A stretch of DNA of 64,000 nt, taken from contig CM022675.1 in NCBI GenBank assembly GCA_012295275.1, positions 14,279,463 to 14,343,462 of the forward strand, written 5' to 3'. Origin of the DNA: Chrysomallon squamiferum. Lineage: Eukaryota; Mollusca; Gastropoda; Neomphalida; Peltospiridae. Shown piece after piece: positions 27,769-35,377 of this stretch; the first letter of the stretch is position 1, and each line of letters begins with the position of its first letter. The notes beneath the pieces are model-generated. The model saw nothing but the letters and a program-made list of their open reading frames with translations, was not told where the DNA came from and made no database searches. The position numbers were made by a program, and so were the translations under genes.

Positions 27769-27899
27769 TTTAAATTTTTTTTTTTTTTCAGACACGACCT
27801 GCATCTTTAACCACTTCAGGTAACTCAGCTTTTGTTAAATTTGTTTCAACAGGGACATCGGCAGCACCAACATTTAGGCTAGTATACTCTAGCAATTAA
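405..27899 (+). CDS. CUBN: Cubilin-like multi-CUB protein, C-terminal 18 CUB domains (5' partial)
   Basis: Thirty-five GT-AG exons join into about 2,117 codons that encode 18 consecutive CUB domains and nothing else, ending at TAA 27897-27899 a few residues after the last beta strand. No EGF, sushi, protease or transmembrane segment is present. In vertebrates, cubilin is a peripheral endocytic receptor (8 EGF plus 27 CUB) that binds ligands such as intrinsic factor-B12 and is held at the membrane by amnionless. A long CUB tandem ending without an anchor is the cubilin layout, so the EGF part and first CUBs should lie left of the window. Nearly every domain starts with C-G-G after a phase 1 intron. 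Two problem exons are 6 (one-base frameshift) and 13 (unclear 3' end). Orthology to cubilin is inference from architecture; another CUB-only secreted protein cannot be excluded. Confidence 0.8.
1515..2552 (+). CDS. CUB domain 2 (exons 3-4)
   Basis: Exon 3 is 1515-1628 and exon 4 is 2307-2552, joined in phase 1 (A|GC makes Ser). The domain runs from CGGSRNAD through NYPQAYSP, C-T-W, MDIERSQSC, SADF, LDGDDADAP and LCGTTVP to GFRATYTK. Four cysteines are present. The Glu before the third cysteine, the Asp after it and the DGD loop fit the calcium-binding subtype of CUB (known family rule; not tested here). Exon 4 is noticeably GC-richer than its introns. Confidence 0.9.
1745..2270 (+). repeat. 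Degenerate AT-rich minisatellite in CUB intron 3
   Basis: Repeated 'ttaaattacatttatatta' with intervening 'atcaggtaatat'-type strings at a period of roughly 50-60 bp. It occupies most of the intron between exons 3 and 4. Confidence 0.7.
3068..3651 (+). repeat. 64-bp minisatellite carrying the exon 5 acceptor and exon start
   Basis: The unit holds ttgttttag, then gttgtggtggagatttcac (the first codons of exon 5), then a spacer. Acceptor positions followed by the exon-start motif lie at 3113, 3177, 3241, 3285, 3331, 3396, 3460, 3524, 3588 and the real 3652. Full units are exactly 64 bp. Two units are internally deleted. See findings. Confidence 0.95.
3652..4596 (+). CDS. CUB domain 3 with apparent frameshift (exons 5-6)
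   Basis: Exon 5 is 3652-3784, beginning CGGDFTAESG and ending in phase 2 (TTT AG|gtaagt). Exon 6 is 4390-4596 (T GTG TTT TCG), giving SVFSLDTT, DPNC and GDYVELRAG. After the G run at 4453-4456 the original frame becomes nonsense, while the next frame gives NVSGRVIGRYC, SNNRPSN and GFSATYNF, a normal CUB end. One surplus G therefore breaks the frame, and removing it restores the phase needed by exon 7. Both exons are preceded by tandem copies of their own acceptor. The frameshift may be a sequence error or a real mutation. Confidence 0.82.
4303..4395 (+). repeat. 16-bp array of the exon 6 acceptor
   Basis: The string ttacagtgtgtttt recurs with AG ending at 4309, 4325, 4341, 4357, 4373 and 4389, an exact 16-bp period. 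The last copy is the true acceptor of exon 6. Confidence 0.95.
4575..4649 (+). repeat. 34-bp duplication of exon 6 end, donor and an acceptor
   Basis: A 34-bp unit (ttttcag, 15 bases of exon end, gtaagtcttta) occurs at 4575-4608 and 4609-4642, followed by a third ttttcag. The second copy is a potential 15-nt microexon at 4616-4630. Confidence 0.93.
5448..6794 (+). CDS. CUB domain 4, lacking the first disulfide, plus Thr-rich linker (exons 7-8)
   Basis: Exon 7 is 5448-5635 and exon 8 is 6587-6794, joined in phase 0. The domain begins Y-G-G-S where C-G-G is expected, and has Y-T-W where C-x-W is expected. Both partners of the first CUB disulfide are thus replaced by Tyr. The second pair remains (PTTCFFDF, SFCGPN). 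Otherwise it is normal: YPNQYPH, FDIESGS, FRDGG, GGGFLFNW. It is followed by a short threonine/proline linker (QTTPTTPATTGTP) before the next CUB, probably O-glycosylated. Exon 8 directly follows a long TTA repeat. Confidence 0.88.
6050..6230 (+). repeat. AT, GT and TATG/TGCA microsatellites in CUB intron 7
   Basis: Runs of ta (6043-6061), tg (6062-6089) and tatg/catg tetranucleotides (6133-6228). Low-complexity; no coding signal. Confidence 0.9.
6275..6586 (+). repeat. TTA repeat maturing into a 30-bp array at the exon 8 acceptor
   Basis: An irregular TTA/CTA trinucleotide tract becomes a strict 30-bp period with attacag, attaccg or attactg at 6481, 6511, 6541 and 6571. It ends in the true acceptor ttacag at 6586. 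Confidence 0.92.
6903..6996 (+). repeat. Copy of the CUB 7 exon end and donor region inside CUB intron 8
   Basis: 'gacttcagccattttgaaat' and the following roughly 70 bases match 9648-9735 (end of the N-terminal half of CUB 7, exon 12 donor and AAAT-rich intron start). The donor itself is altered: agcgataaggtcagc became agggacaaagttagt. No acceptor lies before it, so it is a dead fragment. Confidence 0.9.
7114..8196 (+). CDS. CUB domain 5 (exons 9-10)
   Basis: Exon 9 is 7114-7320 and exon 10 is 8053-8196, joined in phase 1 inside VYDG|V. The domain reads CGGELVATGD, GYPSSYRN, C-V-W, IDLEGGYTC, PYDS, SFCGRSGD and GFSISYKS. All four cysteines and the acidic calcium-site residues are present. 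The intron between the halves is almost wholly a 27-30 bp minisatellite. Confidence 0.9.
7370..8052 (+). repeat. 27-30 bp minisatellite up to the exon 10 acceptor
   Basis: More than twenty imperfect copies of tgttctagtacagagatattagatat-type units (written here in part: tgttctagtacag, gatattagatat). They end in the true acceptor tgttcttgtatag at 8052. Almost the whole intron is array. Confidence 0.93.
8250..8318 (+). repeat. CA microsatellite
   Basis: (CA)n with a TACA interruption in the intron after CUB exon 10. Confidence 0.95.
8574..9510 (+). CDS. CUB domain 6 (exon 11 and first part of exon 12)
   Basis: Exon 11 is 8574-8761 (CGQAIQHQES, NYPDNYPA, C-S-W, SACDTDYVM) and joins exon 12 (starts 9313) in phase 0. 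The domain continues LLNGGDANAP, HYCGNRAP and GFQLIFQE. The first motif is C-G-Q instead of C-G-G. The acceptor of exon 11 (ctgtaag) has a weak pyrimidine tract. The phase 1 intron that separates all other neighbouring CUBs is missing here: exon 12 runs straight into CUB 7. Confidence 0.88.
9511..10483 (+). CDS. CUB domain 7 with damaged C-terminal edge (exons 12-13)
   Basis: The rest of exon 12 (to 9680, donor ATAAG|gtcagc) and exon 13 (from 10314) join in phase 2. They give CGGHFRLTQQ, NYPDNYPP, C-V-W, FEIEQAIS-C, HYDYVEIRDGG, LCGSTLPN and YVRFRTDSGS. The usual GF-x-x-x-Y strand should follow, but the sequence instead repeats GSTLPN from earlier in the exon and passes into a Leu/Tyr-rich frame made by repeats. 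I end the exon at 10483 (CCA G|gttttt), because only that nearby GT gives the phase 1 needed by exon 14. This 3' end is uncertain. Confidence 0.7.
9711..9900 (+). repeat. AAAT-rich microsatellite after exon 12
   Basis: AAAT and related repeats begin just after the exon 12 donor. A shorter version follows the dead copy at 6963-6990. Confidence 0.9.
10545..11160 (+). repeat. 54-bp minisatellite with donor-like units after exon 13
   Basis: The string attggtaagttacatttat recurs with its GT at 10573, 10627, 10681 and 10735, an exact 54-bp period. Degenerate 'ttacatttatttactgttat' copies continue to about 11150. Confidence 0.92.
11210..12643 (+). CDS. CUB domain 8 (exons 14-15)
   Basis: Exon 14 is 11210-11416 and exon 15 is 12506-12643, joined in phase 1. 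The domain reads CGGRLSGRQG, NFPNFYDA, C-E-W, FNVEQSANC, SSDYLEIRD, LYHGCGIG and GFKLRFTA. Four cysteines are present. The second half is shorter than in its neighbours (no DG loop before LLYHGC). Both flanking introns are filled by minisatellites: a gt-rich array after exon 14 and tetranucleotide TACA repeats after exon 15. Confidence 0.87.
11417..11795 (+). repeat. 18-22 bp minisatellite after exon 14 donor
   Basis: More than fifteen copies of tgttcatacatgtgtgt-type units start about ten bases after the donor. Open frames of Cys/Val/His/Thr composition through it are artefacts. Confidence 0.95.
12664..13400 (+). repeat. TACA/TATACA array with an 85-bp internal duplication
   Basis: Tetra- and hexanucleotide repeats fill the start of CUB intron 15. 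Near 13165-13330 a roughly 85-bp segment ('gcattctaatatacatacag') is present twice. Confidence 0.93.
13413..13737 (+). other. Threonine-rich cryptic reading frame in CUB intron 15
   Basis: ACT/ACA-rich sequence that would read as Ser/Thr-rich protein, with one apparent single-base frameshift near 13610. It may be a decayed mucin-like linker exon or a diverged trinucleotide repeat. No convincing donor is present. Confidence 0.35.
13741..14108 (+). repeat. CA and TCTA/TCTG microsatellites
   Basis: CA run at about 13749-13794 and TCTA/TCTG tetranucleotides at 13919-14108, shortly before CUB exon 16. Confidence 0.93.
14134..14722 (+). CDS. CUB domain 9 (exons 16-17)
   Basis: Exon 16 is 14134-14315 and exon 17 is 14554-14722, joined in phase 0 at AGG|gtaaaa. 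The domain reads CGGELTTPTG, NFPGSYPH, C-E-W, FQLEANSRC, PWDYVRIYNG, NFCGTRNP and GFQASYTS. All four cysteines and the usual acidic residue before the third cysteine are present. Confidence 0.9.
15063..15210 (+). repeat. TAG/TAA trinucleotide microsatellite
   Basis: (GTA)n followed by (ATA)n in the intron between CUB exons 17 and 18. Confidence 0.95.
15597..16883 (+). CDS. CUB domain 10, divergent (exons 18-19)
   Basis: Exon 18 is 15597-15794 and exon 19 is 16734-16883, joined in phase 1. The N-terminal half is clear: CGGQYNSPGN, C-E-W, TPACNEDVLEMREG. The NYP motif is replaced (NSTLDYSHS). The C-terminal half is divergent (LCGRRNVK, FIRFINYH, FYLEYSF) and lacks the GF of the last strand. 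Four cysteines remain, so it is probably a folded but fast-evolving CUB rather than a pseudo-domain. Confidence 0.83.
16884..17115 (+). repeat. Degenerate repeats of the exon 19 end and donor
   Basis: Strings such as cagggtaagatgtgttac, tttcaggtaagat and gaaggtaagatctttta recur after the true exon 19 donor (CAG G|gtaaaatg). About six copies can be seen, with related traces to about 17280. Confidence 0.8.
17401..17975 (+). repeat. Interspersed 'acaaccagataatatcaaat' repeats and GT microsatellite
   Basis: Copies of a roughly 25-bp 'caaccagataatatcaaat' unit become interleaved with GT repeats at 17762-17975 in the intron before CUB exon 20. Confidence 0.88.
18216..19032 (+). CDS. CUB domain 11 (exons 20-21)
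   Basis: Exon 20 is 18216-18337 and exon 21 is 18807-19032, joined in phase 0. The domain reads CGGVLTSPFG, NYPSDYNA, C-A-W, LSIENHTKC, HYDSLEIFNGG, KFCDTIPP and GFRLHYRF. All four cysteines are present, along with the acidic residues of the calcium site. The intradomain intron lies earlier in the fold than in CUBs 1 or 9. Confidence 0.9.
18560..18618 (+). repeat. TTA microsatellite
   Basis: Pure (ATT)n in the intron between CUB exons 20 and 21. Confidence 0.95.
19145..19375 (+). repeat. TTTA-rich tract with 'ataatttatttgtttatta' repeats
   Basis: Low-complexity TTTA/TTTG repeats in the intron before CUB exon 22; a short CATT run follows at 19712-19748. Confidence 0.85.
19754..20434 (+). CDS. 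CUB domain 12 (exons 22-23)
   Basis: Exon 22 is 19754-19938 and exon 23 is 20275-20434, joined in phase 0 (GTA CAG|gtcagt). The domain reads CGGLFHSNSG, NFPHSYPN, C-I-W, LEINDQC, RSDYVQVSD, KWCGNRTP and GFSANWTT. Four cysteines are present. The Glu of LEIN and the Asp of RSDY are the expected acidic positions. Confidence 0.9.
20642..21307 (+). CDS. CUB domain 13 (exons 24-25)
   Basis: Exon 24 is 20642-20794 and exon 25 is 21122-21307, joined in phase 1 (A|GT makes Ser). The domain reads CGGLFTSDSG, GYPNNYAN, C-N-Y (the usual Trp after the second cysteine is Tyr), SACSNDYVKIYSG, VCGSRTP and GFEIKYRA. Four cysteines are present. A (TG) repeat follows the donor almost at once. Confidence 0.88.
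20803..20857 (+). repeat. TG microsatellite next to exon 24 donor
   Basis: (GT)n begins eight bases after the donor of exon 24. Confidence 0.95.
21698..22594 (+). CDS. CUB domain 14 (exons 26-27)
   Basis: Exon 26 is 21698-21824 and exon 27 is 22377-22594, joined in phase 2 (AA|G makes Lys). The domain reads CGGVYTEPEG, C-M-W, LMSLEAHPRC, NFDYVAVYDGD, RFCGQTIP and GFSAFYRE. The second NYP-like segment is NPAPYHY. Four cysteines and the calcium-type acidic residues are present. Confidence 0.9.
22853..23970 (+). CDS. CUB domain 15 (exons 28-29)
   Basis: Exon 28 is 22853-23052 and exon 29 is 23805-23970, joined in phase 0 (CGA|gtaagc). The domain reads CGGYLNSSSG, C-R-W, MDIERHPRC, SWDSLRVYDG, EFCQTTSE and GFNATYGQ. 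It lacks the NYP motif (DVDNDGLYEN). The intron carries a degenerate tandem array that repeats the exon 28 donor. Confidence 0.9.
23045..23445 (+). repeat. About 150-bp degenerate array repeating the exon 28 donor
   Basis: Donor-like gtaagcaa/gtaagaaa strings with shared downstream text (cttgtgtacctg, ttttagt, ataataaagta) occur at 23053 (true), 23196 and 23359. Confidence 0.8.
24257..24972 (+). CDS. CUB domain 16 (exons 30-31)
   Basis: Exon 30 is 24257-24468 and exon 31 is 24831-24972, joined in phase 0. The domain reads CGGVFIANNT, NYPNPAGQ, C-R-W, LSLVQDPNC, RDEYVQLRD, HYCGNTIP and GFQMTYQI. The acceptor of exon 30 (gaaaag) has a poor pyrimidine tract, but the reading frame and the preceding phase 1 junction support it. 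The Glu usually before the third cysteine is Gln (VQDPNC). Confidence 0.88.
25265..25465 (+). repeat. TTA/TTG/ATC trinucleotide microsatellite
   Basis: Irregular trinucleotide repeats in the intron before CUB exon 32. Confidence 0.93.
25596..26252 (+). CDS. CUB domain 17 (exons 32-33)
   Basis: Exon 32 is 25596-25777 and exon 33 is 26087-26252, joined in phase 0. The domain starts C-N-R-N instead of C-G-G and has C-S-T-Y in place of C-x-W, so it is atypical at both ends of the first disulfide, although both cysteines remain. It continues GYPSNYPH, FIVEPHRQC, LYDYLRVYNG, NLCGGYLP and GYDISYVS. Exon 32 is GC-rich compared with its introns. Confidence 0.88.
26281..26342 (+). repeat. CA microsatellite
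   Basis: (CA)n shortly after the exon 33 donor. Confidence 0.95.
27227..27899 (+). CDS. CUB domain 18 and C terminus (exons 34-35)
   Basis: Exon 34 is 27227-27465 and exon 35 is 27792-27899, joined in phase 0 (GAT|gtgagt). The domain reads CGGNLTGLEG, GYPSNYSD, C-V-W, GVARCAENYVAVYNG, RYCDTRPA and, near the end, FVKFVSTG and FRLVYSSN. The TAA stop is at 27897-27899, immediately after the last strand, so the protein has no C-terminal anchor. The intron is nearly all TTA/TTG repeats and a T run. Confidence 0.92.
27530..27790 (+). repeat. T run and TTA/TTG repeats in the last CUB intron
   Basis: Poly-T and TTA repeats fill the intron up to the acceptor of exon 35. Confidence 0.92.
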
Positions 27900-27917
27900 C
27901 ACATCCCAATATAACAT

Positions 27918-28087
27918 TTTAACCTAAGAAACTATTAGACTGTCTCAGTTCTGTGCCACCAATTGTCTGTCTGTCTCACTGTACATATGTTCATTGGAGA
28001 CCAGTATTCTAGTGAAGAATTTTAAAAAGAGATTTCTGTCAGCCTGAATAGATTTTGATTAGTGTATGAAATGAATGAATGAATATT
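27918..28087 (+). repeat. 3'-UTR segment, duplicated copy 1
   Basis: This stretch begins about 20 bases after the CUB gene stop. It recurs almost unchanged at 29371-29534, including the sentence-like core 'ctgtctgtctcactgta' and 'tcagcctgaatagattttga'. Only a few substitutions and small length changes separate the two. It is a direct duplication about 1.45 kb apart. Confidence 0.9.
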
Positions 28088-28354
28088 CAGTGTAGAAAAA
28101 AAATTAACAATTGTAAAAACTTTCAAATGGATATTGATTGTTGATGAAAATATAAAACTTATATTCATTGTTGTAAAAATGAAATTATAGTATAAAATGT
28201 TTTGACTCTTGGTAATTTTAAATTTTGTAAAATTACTAGTCATTTGTATAAATGTAAAACTTATCTGTTTGATTCTTAATGCAATGAAAAAATGTTCAAT
28301 GAATGAAACAAAAGATCATGTGTTTGAAAATGTGATATTCTTGTGGATTTTGGT

Positions 28355-28360
28355 AATAAA
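28355..28360 (+). other. Candidate polyadenylation signal of the CUB gene
   Basis: An AATAAA hexamer lies about 455 bases after the stop, inside ordinary AT-rich 3'-flank. Further AATAAA-like motifs follow (for example near 28643), so the real cleavage site is uncertain in such AT-rich DNA. Confidence 0.4.
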
Positions 28361-29229
28361 GTATATAGTATAGCTAGATCAGAGAAAATATAACTCAAAA
28401 TATAAAACTGTTTGAGTTTGTGAATATATAATGTAGTTGATATTTTATTTTTCACCTGTTATGTAATTAATATATTGGTTATGTATGTCATTGTTTATGT
28501 ATTGTTGTGTTTCTCTCATTTGTAATTCAATATATCATGTGTGTTTTGATATAATTATTTGTCTTGCTGTTTAAATGTTTTACAAAATGTAAGTGAACAA
28601 TCAGCTGTTACGGTGTATACATTGAAAACGTTAGTATATTTTAATAAAAAGAATATATGTTATTAACAATCTTTAAATCTAAGATAATCTTTAATAAAAA
28701 CTAAATGTATAGTTTTCCTTTGTGTTCATAAAACATTTGAAATATTACTAAAATTTTCCTTTTTTACAATAATAGAAAAATGTTTTTTTTGTTGTTATTG
28801 TTGTAAATCTTTTTTCTCAGATCAGTATATTATTTAAAAAAATAAATATTATTGTTTCATAATATAAATTGTTGTATCATTTATGAAAATTCCACTCAGT
28901 GGTATAATTGTAAATGTTTTAATTTTGTGAATAAAATGAATTCATTCATTTATCTGCTGTTTGTTTTGATAAATAGGAAGAAATTTCTGTCAACCATGTT
29001 GTGTTTGTTCTCATTAACTAAGAGAATATTTGATATCAAAACAGAAATAAAATAATTTCAAGTCGAACAACAATACTGACTTTAATTACTATTTGTTATA
29101 AACATCTGCCCCAAAACTAGCCATTTGAGATTGTGAATCATTCTCTTTCAAAAACAAAATTTATACAACATAAATATATTGACATAAAAGTTTTAAAGTT
29201 GAAACTTATAATTAAACCAATTTTTAACA

Positions 29230-29230
<1 letters not shown>

Positions 29231-29285
<55 letters not shown>
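29231..29285 (+). repeat. TTA microsatellite
   Basis: Pure (TTA)n downstream of the CUB gene. Confidence 0.95.
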
Positions 29286-29370
29286 CAGTGTTCAAGACAT
29301 ATAATAAAGGAAACATTTGTTTCTTAGTAACAAACTGGACTGACATGTTGTGTTTGTTATATATATATAT

Positions 29371-29534
29371 TTTAACTTAAGAAACTATTAGACTGTCTCA
29401 GTTCTGTGCCACTAATTGTCTGTCTGTCTCACTGTATATATGTTCATTGGAGACCAGTATTCTAGTGAAGAATTTTAAAGAGATTTCTGTCAGCCTGAAT
29501 AGATTTTGATTAGAATATGAAATGAATGAATATT
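29371..29534 (+). repeat. 3'-UTR segment, duplicated copy 2
   Basis: Second direct copy of 27918-28087. It is followed at once by a long CA repeat (29579-29665) and preceded by a short AT run. High identity suggests a recent local duplication. I see no terminal inverted repeats or target duplication that would mark it as a transposon. Confidence 0.9.
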
Positions 29535-29577
29535 GAAATACACACACATATCTACATGTATATATAAATATGTATAT

Positions 29578-29578
<1 letters not shown>

Positions 29579-29632
<54 letters not shown>

Positions 29633-29665
29633 CACTCACACTCACACACACACACACACACACAC
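29579..29665 (+). repeat. CA microsatellite
   Basis: (CA)n with CACT interruptions, directly after the second 3'-UTR copy. Confidence 0.95.
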
Positions 29666-32600
29666 AGGTAAACATGTAGATAAACAAACTCTGGGTTCAC
29701 TGAACTAATGGGTCAACAAGGTCAAACTGGGTCCCAGATGACCAGTATAAAAATTGATTGAACTGTGATGGATATTCAGCTAACATACACTTTGCTTCAG
29801 TCATGTTACATCCATTGTTCCAGCTGTGAAAATGTCATGTGTGAAACATAATACTATTCATTGGTTTTCAGTTAACATTACATCTCTGCATACTTTACAA
29901 GGGTCAGTTTAAAAAATAATAAGTCTCACATTCAAATGTACTCTCAGTGAACCTTGCTATGTTTTACTAACAGTTATGACTTCTACATCAGTTTGTCATG
30001 AATATTCATCAGCCATCATGAAGGATTAACCTATATTTTCTTGTATCATTACACATAAAGCCCTCTAAAACAGGGATTAGCAAATCTTTTAGACAAGTTT
30101 AAGTTTGTCTCCATATAGAGAAAATATAAATTAAAAATTCATGAAACATTCACTGCGAGAACTTCCTTGAAGCTAAACCATGTAATTTTAGGTAAAGTAA
30201 AATAAAAATAAAGATGTATTTTCTAGTTTTAGGTGCACAACCTAACATTTTAAACATTCCCAGAAAGTTACATTATTATGGTGGATTAAAAGTGTTGTGA
30301 AGCTTAAGTTTGTAAAACAGTGGAAAAAACAATTTGGGTTATGTGATTTTGAAGCGATAAAATTCTGGTACGAACATAGTTCAAACAGAATATACAGAAA
30401 AAATTAAAATTAAAAACAAACACAGATAAACTTGAACAAATGTATTTTGACAATTTGTGGTCTACAGAGATGAAGCATAATGCTACAAGATATAAATAAA
30501 ATTACAACAACAGTGTATTATGAAGTTACAGATTTTTAAACATTATTTTTTTTAACAACATACAGTGGAATTCAATTTTATTACTTTATTCTACATTACC
30601 ATGGTCCAGATTATTTCCATAAAACTTTATTTAATAACAATTTCTTAATTACAGAATAATTATTAGTTCGTTTATAAAATATTCAGTGTAAGAAATTAAT
30701 CACATTTCTCATGTTTTAACTCTTAGAATTGATAATTCATGAGAAACATGAAACGAATTTCAAATATTTTTTATTATTAAGTACACCTAGGTGCTTATTT
30801 CTAAAGCTTTAAATAAAATACAAAATAAATATAATTTAATATGTGCAGATTTAACTATACAAACTATAAATAAAACTATCACAGCAAAATTATCTACATT
30901 TTTTTTTAATTATTTTTTTTTATATCAAATCTCATTCAAAGCAAATTATTTTTTGATTTTAATCGATTTTACAAACAAAATATCTATCAATACTTTTATA
31001 TTTTGTACTAATACAGTAGTTTGATTAATTTTTGACAGCAAAAATTTTGGATATAAATATCATTGTGATCCTTAAATAAAATTGTATTGCCTCTGCATCT
31101 CTTCACAAATGTGACCAATAGTAAGATTTTGATATTACTTTTTCATACCTTATATTTAAAAATAAAGTTTTTGGGGTGTTTTCTTAAATATTATTATTTG
31201 TTTTTTTTAAATATTTATAACAGTTTAGTGTTGATAACCTATAGCTTTACATATATAGGAGATGCATGTCTGTACATTTAGTCTTAATTTATGTCCTGAA
31301 CATGACTAATCTGAGTAAAATAATTTAAACAAATCTAATTTCTGATTTTTCATTAGCAATTAAAAGCTTGTACTTAGTCCACATTACCAGTGTGATTGTG
31401 TTTTTGATTCTTAGTAAGAGTTTGATATTTCAATATGATTTCTATCAGCAAGATCCTGCAGTTATAAAGTTAAATTTAAAACTGCTAAATATATTTTGCA
31501 GACATCAAAGTTGTTTCACTTATGTTTAAGAACTGTCTTTATTACAATACAGTATAACAAGTTAATAGACAAAGGTAACACTTTCCCTTTCATATTTGGG
31601 ACACGGATATTTAAAATAATAAAAAATTCCTTTACAATAATCATGTGAATACATCTGCTTTGAATGAGATTTGTAAATGTTTAGCAATGTATGAAAAGAC
31701 TATAAAAAGTAAAAGCACAATAGAAAATGTATAAACAGGTCTAAGAAAATACTCTACAAATACAAATGTATTCTACAGAGTACAAAATAAAATTAAAAAT
31801 GAGGACAAAATGGGTACATTTGCAGATCGTTTGTTCAGTGTTTGAGTAAATAAACAAACAGAAAATTATTAACAGCTCTTAGTACCTACGGATCAGACCA
31901 AAACTGTGAAACATTTCAAAATCTGAATACAATCTTTTTACAGTGGATTTTTTCAACAAAATGGACAGAATTATTATGAAATAATTTTGTTTTGTCTATT
32001 TTATTAGATATACATAATAAAAAGTTAATATAAATATATGCATACACCTTGTACACAAACAAGAAAGAAAATTTAAAAAATCACCTCAAGTCTAAAGTAT
32101 CAAACTCTGCTTAATAAATTACTGATGTTATCAAGGAAAATGGCTCTAACATAAATCTGTTATTGGATGAGTCAAACCTTTATCACAAGAGCTGGTTAAA
32201 AAAACAAATGCACTTATAGAAATATTAATTATAGAGTGCTCAGTTAATCACAAACTGTACAAACACCATTACACAAAAACTTTTTCACAAATTTATTATT
32301 ACAAATGACCACAATGGCACATTGTGGTAATATATGTATAAAAATATAAATAAAAAAGATTTTCTTTCTGTTAATTATGATTTGAGTGAACTAAAAATTA
32401 TAATTATTTTATTCAAGAGAAGTTATCTGATATCTTGTTAAGTGGAGTTTTTGTAGATTTAAAAACTATAATAATAACAAAAAATAATAAAAATCAATAA
32501 ATTGAAATGATTGAAGAAAAAAAAATATAGATAAATAAAAATCTTTAAAAAGTTAGAAAAACAAAAGAACACAAAACATATTATAAATAGAGAAATAAAA

Positions 32601-35325
32601 TTAGTTAGTAGATAATGTTAGTTTCAATATTTTTCAAAAACATGACATACATCTAAATTAAATATTATAAAAATGGCTTGGTCCTGCTCTTTATTTTAAA
32701 ATGATTTATAATAAATCACATACACTGTCCTTAAAATTAAGGCTGAATTCATGTAAATTTGAGTTAAAAAAAGAAAAAAAAAAGAAGAGAAATAACACCA
32801 AGAGTTTTAGTAATTTTTGTTTGATTTTGGAATGTGGATTTACATTTGCATTAATTTAAAAATAATATTCTTGAATCTTATTTTAAAATAAATAAATTAT
32901 AAATAAAATAAAAAAGACAATAATACAGTTTAAATGTGTAATAAATGTGTTTTGGGCTTTGTACATTTTGTGAAAACATAATTATAACAAAAAAAAAAAG
33001 AAATGTAAAACTGCATTGCAATTTGAAATAAATATGAATACATGCAAATGAGCATGTAATATTATAATATAATTATAAATTAACTTTTCAGAATATAACA
33101 ATGTTCATATGAGCAGTTTCAATATTAAACAGATAGATAAAACTAAATTATAAAATAGTCTGGTAATATAAATATTGTTTTTAAAACTTAAAAGAGTGGG
33201 CATGAATATATCTTTCCAGGGGGGAAAAAATAATAATAAAAAAACAGGTAGAAAATGGACCGATTATTATAAAAAGGTTAATATTAAAATAAACAGATAT
33301 GACTGCACTGACAGGTATGGGATGGCTATAGACTAACATTACAAGTTCATTTAAAAAATGGAACGGTATGTGTAGTATAACTCCATAGGCCACAGAGAGG
33401 ACGAAATAAATAGCTTGGACAGAATATGATACAAGAGTAATAAAGAAGAAAAAAAGTTACTCTCTCCCATTTGTTTTATGCACAACCAGTTTTAATAATC
33501 TCACAACACAAAAACACAATTTGTAAACATACTGAACACAGACTTTGTTAAAATTTGCATCTGAGTATTTTTGTCAATAATCTAAATATATTGGCTTATT
33601 TTTGTAATATCCATATTTAAACCTTAAACATTCTAATATATTTTTATAATTTAATTTAAAAAATAAAAATAGAAGAACATCTATGGTGGTAATATATTAT
33701 ATTTAATTTAAATTCCATTATTTTTTGATATTTTCTTTTTCTTGACTTCCACCACCTTGCCATTTGATGAAAATCTGCCTTTCATGAGATTAACATTCTT
33801 ATATTTGGTTGTATTATTTAAAATTAAGGATTAATTAGAATTTGTTATTTCCACTGAAATGACTTCTTTCCATTTTAATCTTTGCTAAATTTAGAATTGT
33901 TAATTCTGATGCATTGCAAGAACTGAAGAATATGTAATTTGCTGTGTATTTGTAGAATCTATGAGACATGGATTTGTGCTATAAACTGTTATTTGTGATA
34001 ACAAGGTCATTACTGAAATTATTCACAATCTGTCATTACGTCCACATTAAACTGTTTTCTATTCAGCCAGATCTTATAACCCTGAGAACTGTATTAACAA
34101 CAAACAATGCTTAATAAAATTAAACAATGTTAGATAATAATATTAATAAAAAATAAATGGTGTTATTATGTAAATTATATTGCTTAGATCTTCAGACTTC
34201 CTTTCTTGGCAGTATTGTAAACATACACATTTAACAAAATAGGACAAAGAGATTCAAATTTCAATGGGGCTGGGGGTGTAGATCATTAATTGTTTAATTA
34301 AGTACATGATTCATGTTTTCTTTACAAACTAGTTTGTATTGATTAGGATCAGTTCCTAATGATTTCAGATAAGAGATATTGGAAGTGTAACCATAACATA
34401 CAGACATACAAATATATATAATACAGATATAAAAACTGTACATACAAATTCATGGCTTTTACAATATTATTTTTTACTCTACAAAATACAGAAATATTTG
34501 TCATAAAATACAGATCTTTAAACATACATACAAAATCATATTATAAATATTTTACTTAGCAAAATAGCAGAACTGTTGCCATGACAACTCATATAAGTGG
34601 ATTAGATAGAGAACAATAATATATATATAAAAAATAACATTTCAAATGGTCTAAAACACAAGAAAGAAAAACAACAAACAATATTAAATAAAAACAAAAC
34701 AACCCTAACACCCAAAATATGTACACATATATATGTATGTACACACGCATATATATATGTATGTATAAACAAATAATGAAATAATAATAAATAATGCTGA
34801 ATGATAAAAAAAAATATATATTTATCAATTTCCTTAAATTAAAAATTTAAAACTATATATACAAACTTGTAAAAAATTACAAAGTATACATTTTTAAAAT
34901 TTATTTCCTTACTAAATATTTATATTAATGAGTTATAAGTGTATAGACATTCTGAATACTATTAAATATTAGAACATTCTTTGTCTAAACATATTTTTAA
35001 TAGTAAAGTATGTTTCATTAATGTATATAAAATGAAAGAATCAAATTAACCATAAATAAAACAAAATATATGTAATAAAATAACAAAAAAACAAGAAAAC
35101 AAAAATACATATATAAATAAATAAATGTAAAAAACAAAAATTGAAATTGAATATAAAAATTAAAATTAAAAATGAATACAAAAAATAGTACATAACTATG
35201 TTGGTTCTAAGTACTTCATACTTTTCTGTAATGTTACAATAACTATAGGGATTAGCCATTATGAGTCTTTCATATTATTTCTTTTACAAGTTGTATACAT
35301 TATATATATATATCTATATGAGTGA

Positions 35326-35326
<1 letters not shown>

Positions 35327-35373
<47 letters not shown>
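35327..35373 (+). repeat. GT microsatellite
   Basis: (GT)n in the intergenic interval. Confidence 0.95.

Positions 35374-35377
<4 letters not shown>

Noticed and set aside
405-27899. Tolloid/BMP1, CSMD or other CUB-containing protein instead of cubilin
   Set aside because: No protease, EGF or sushi domains occur among 18 CUBs, and the protein ends without a transmembrane segment.
29490-29687. Cys/Val-rich minus-strand frame
   Set aside because: Translated CA repeat.
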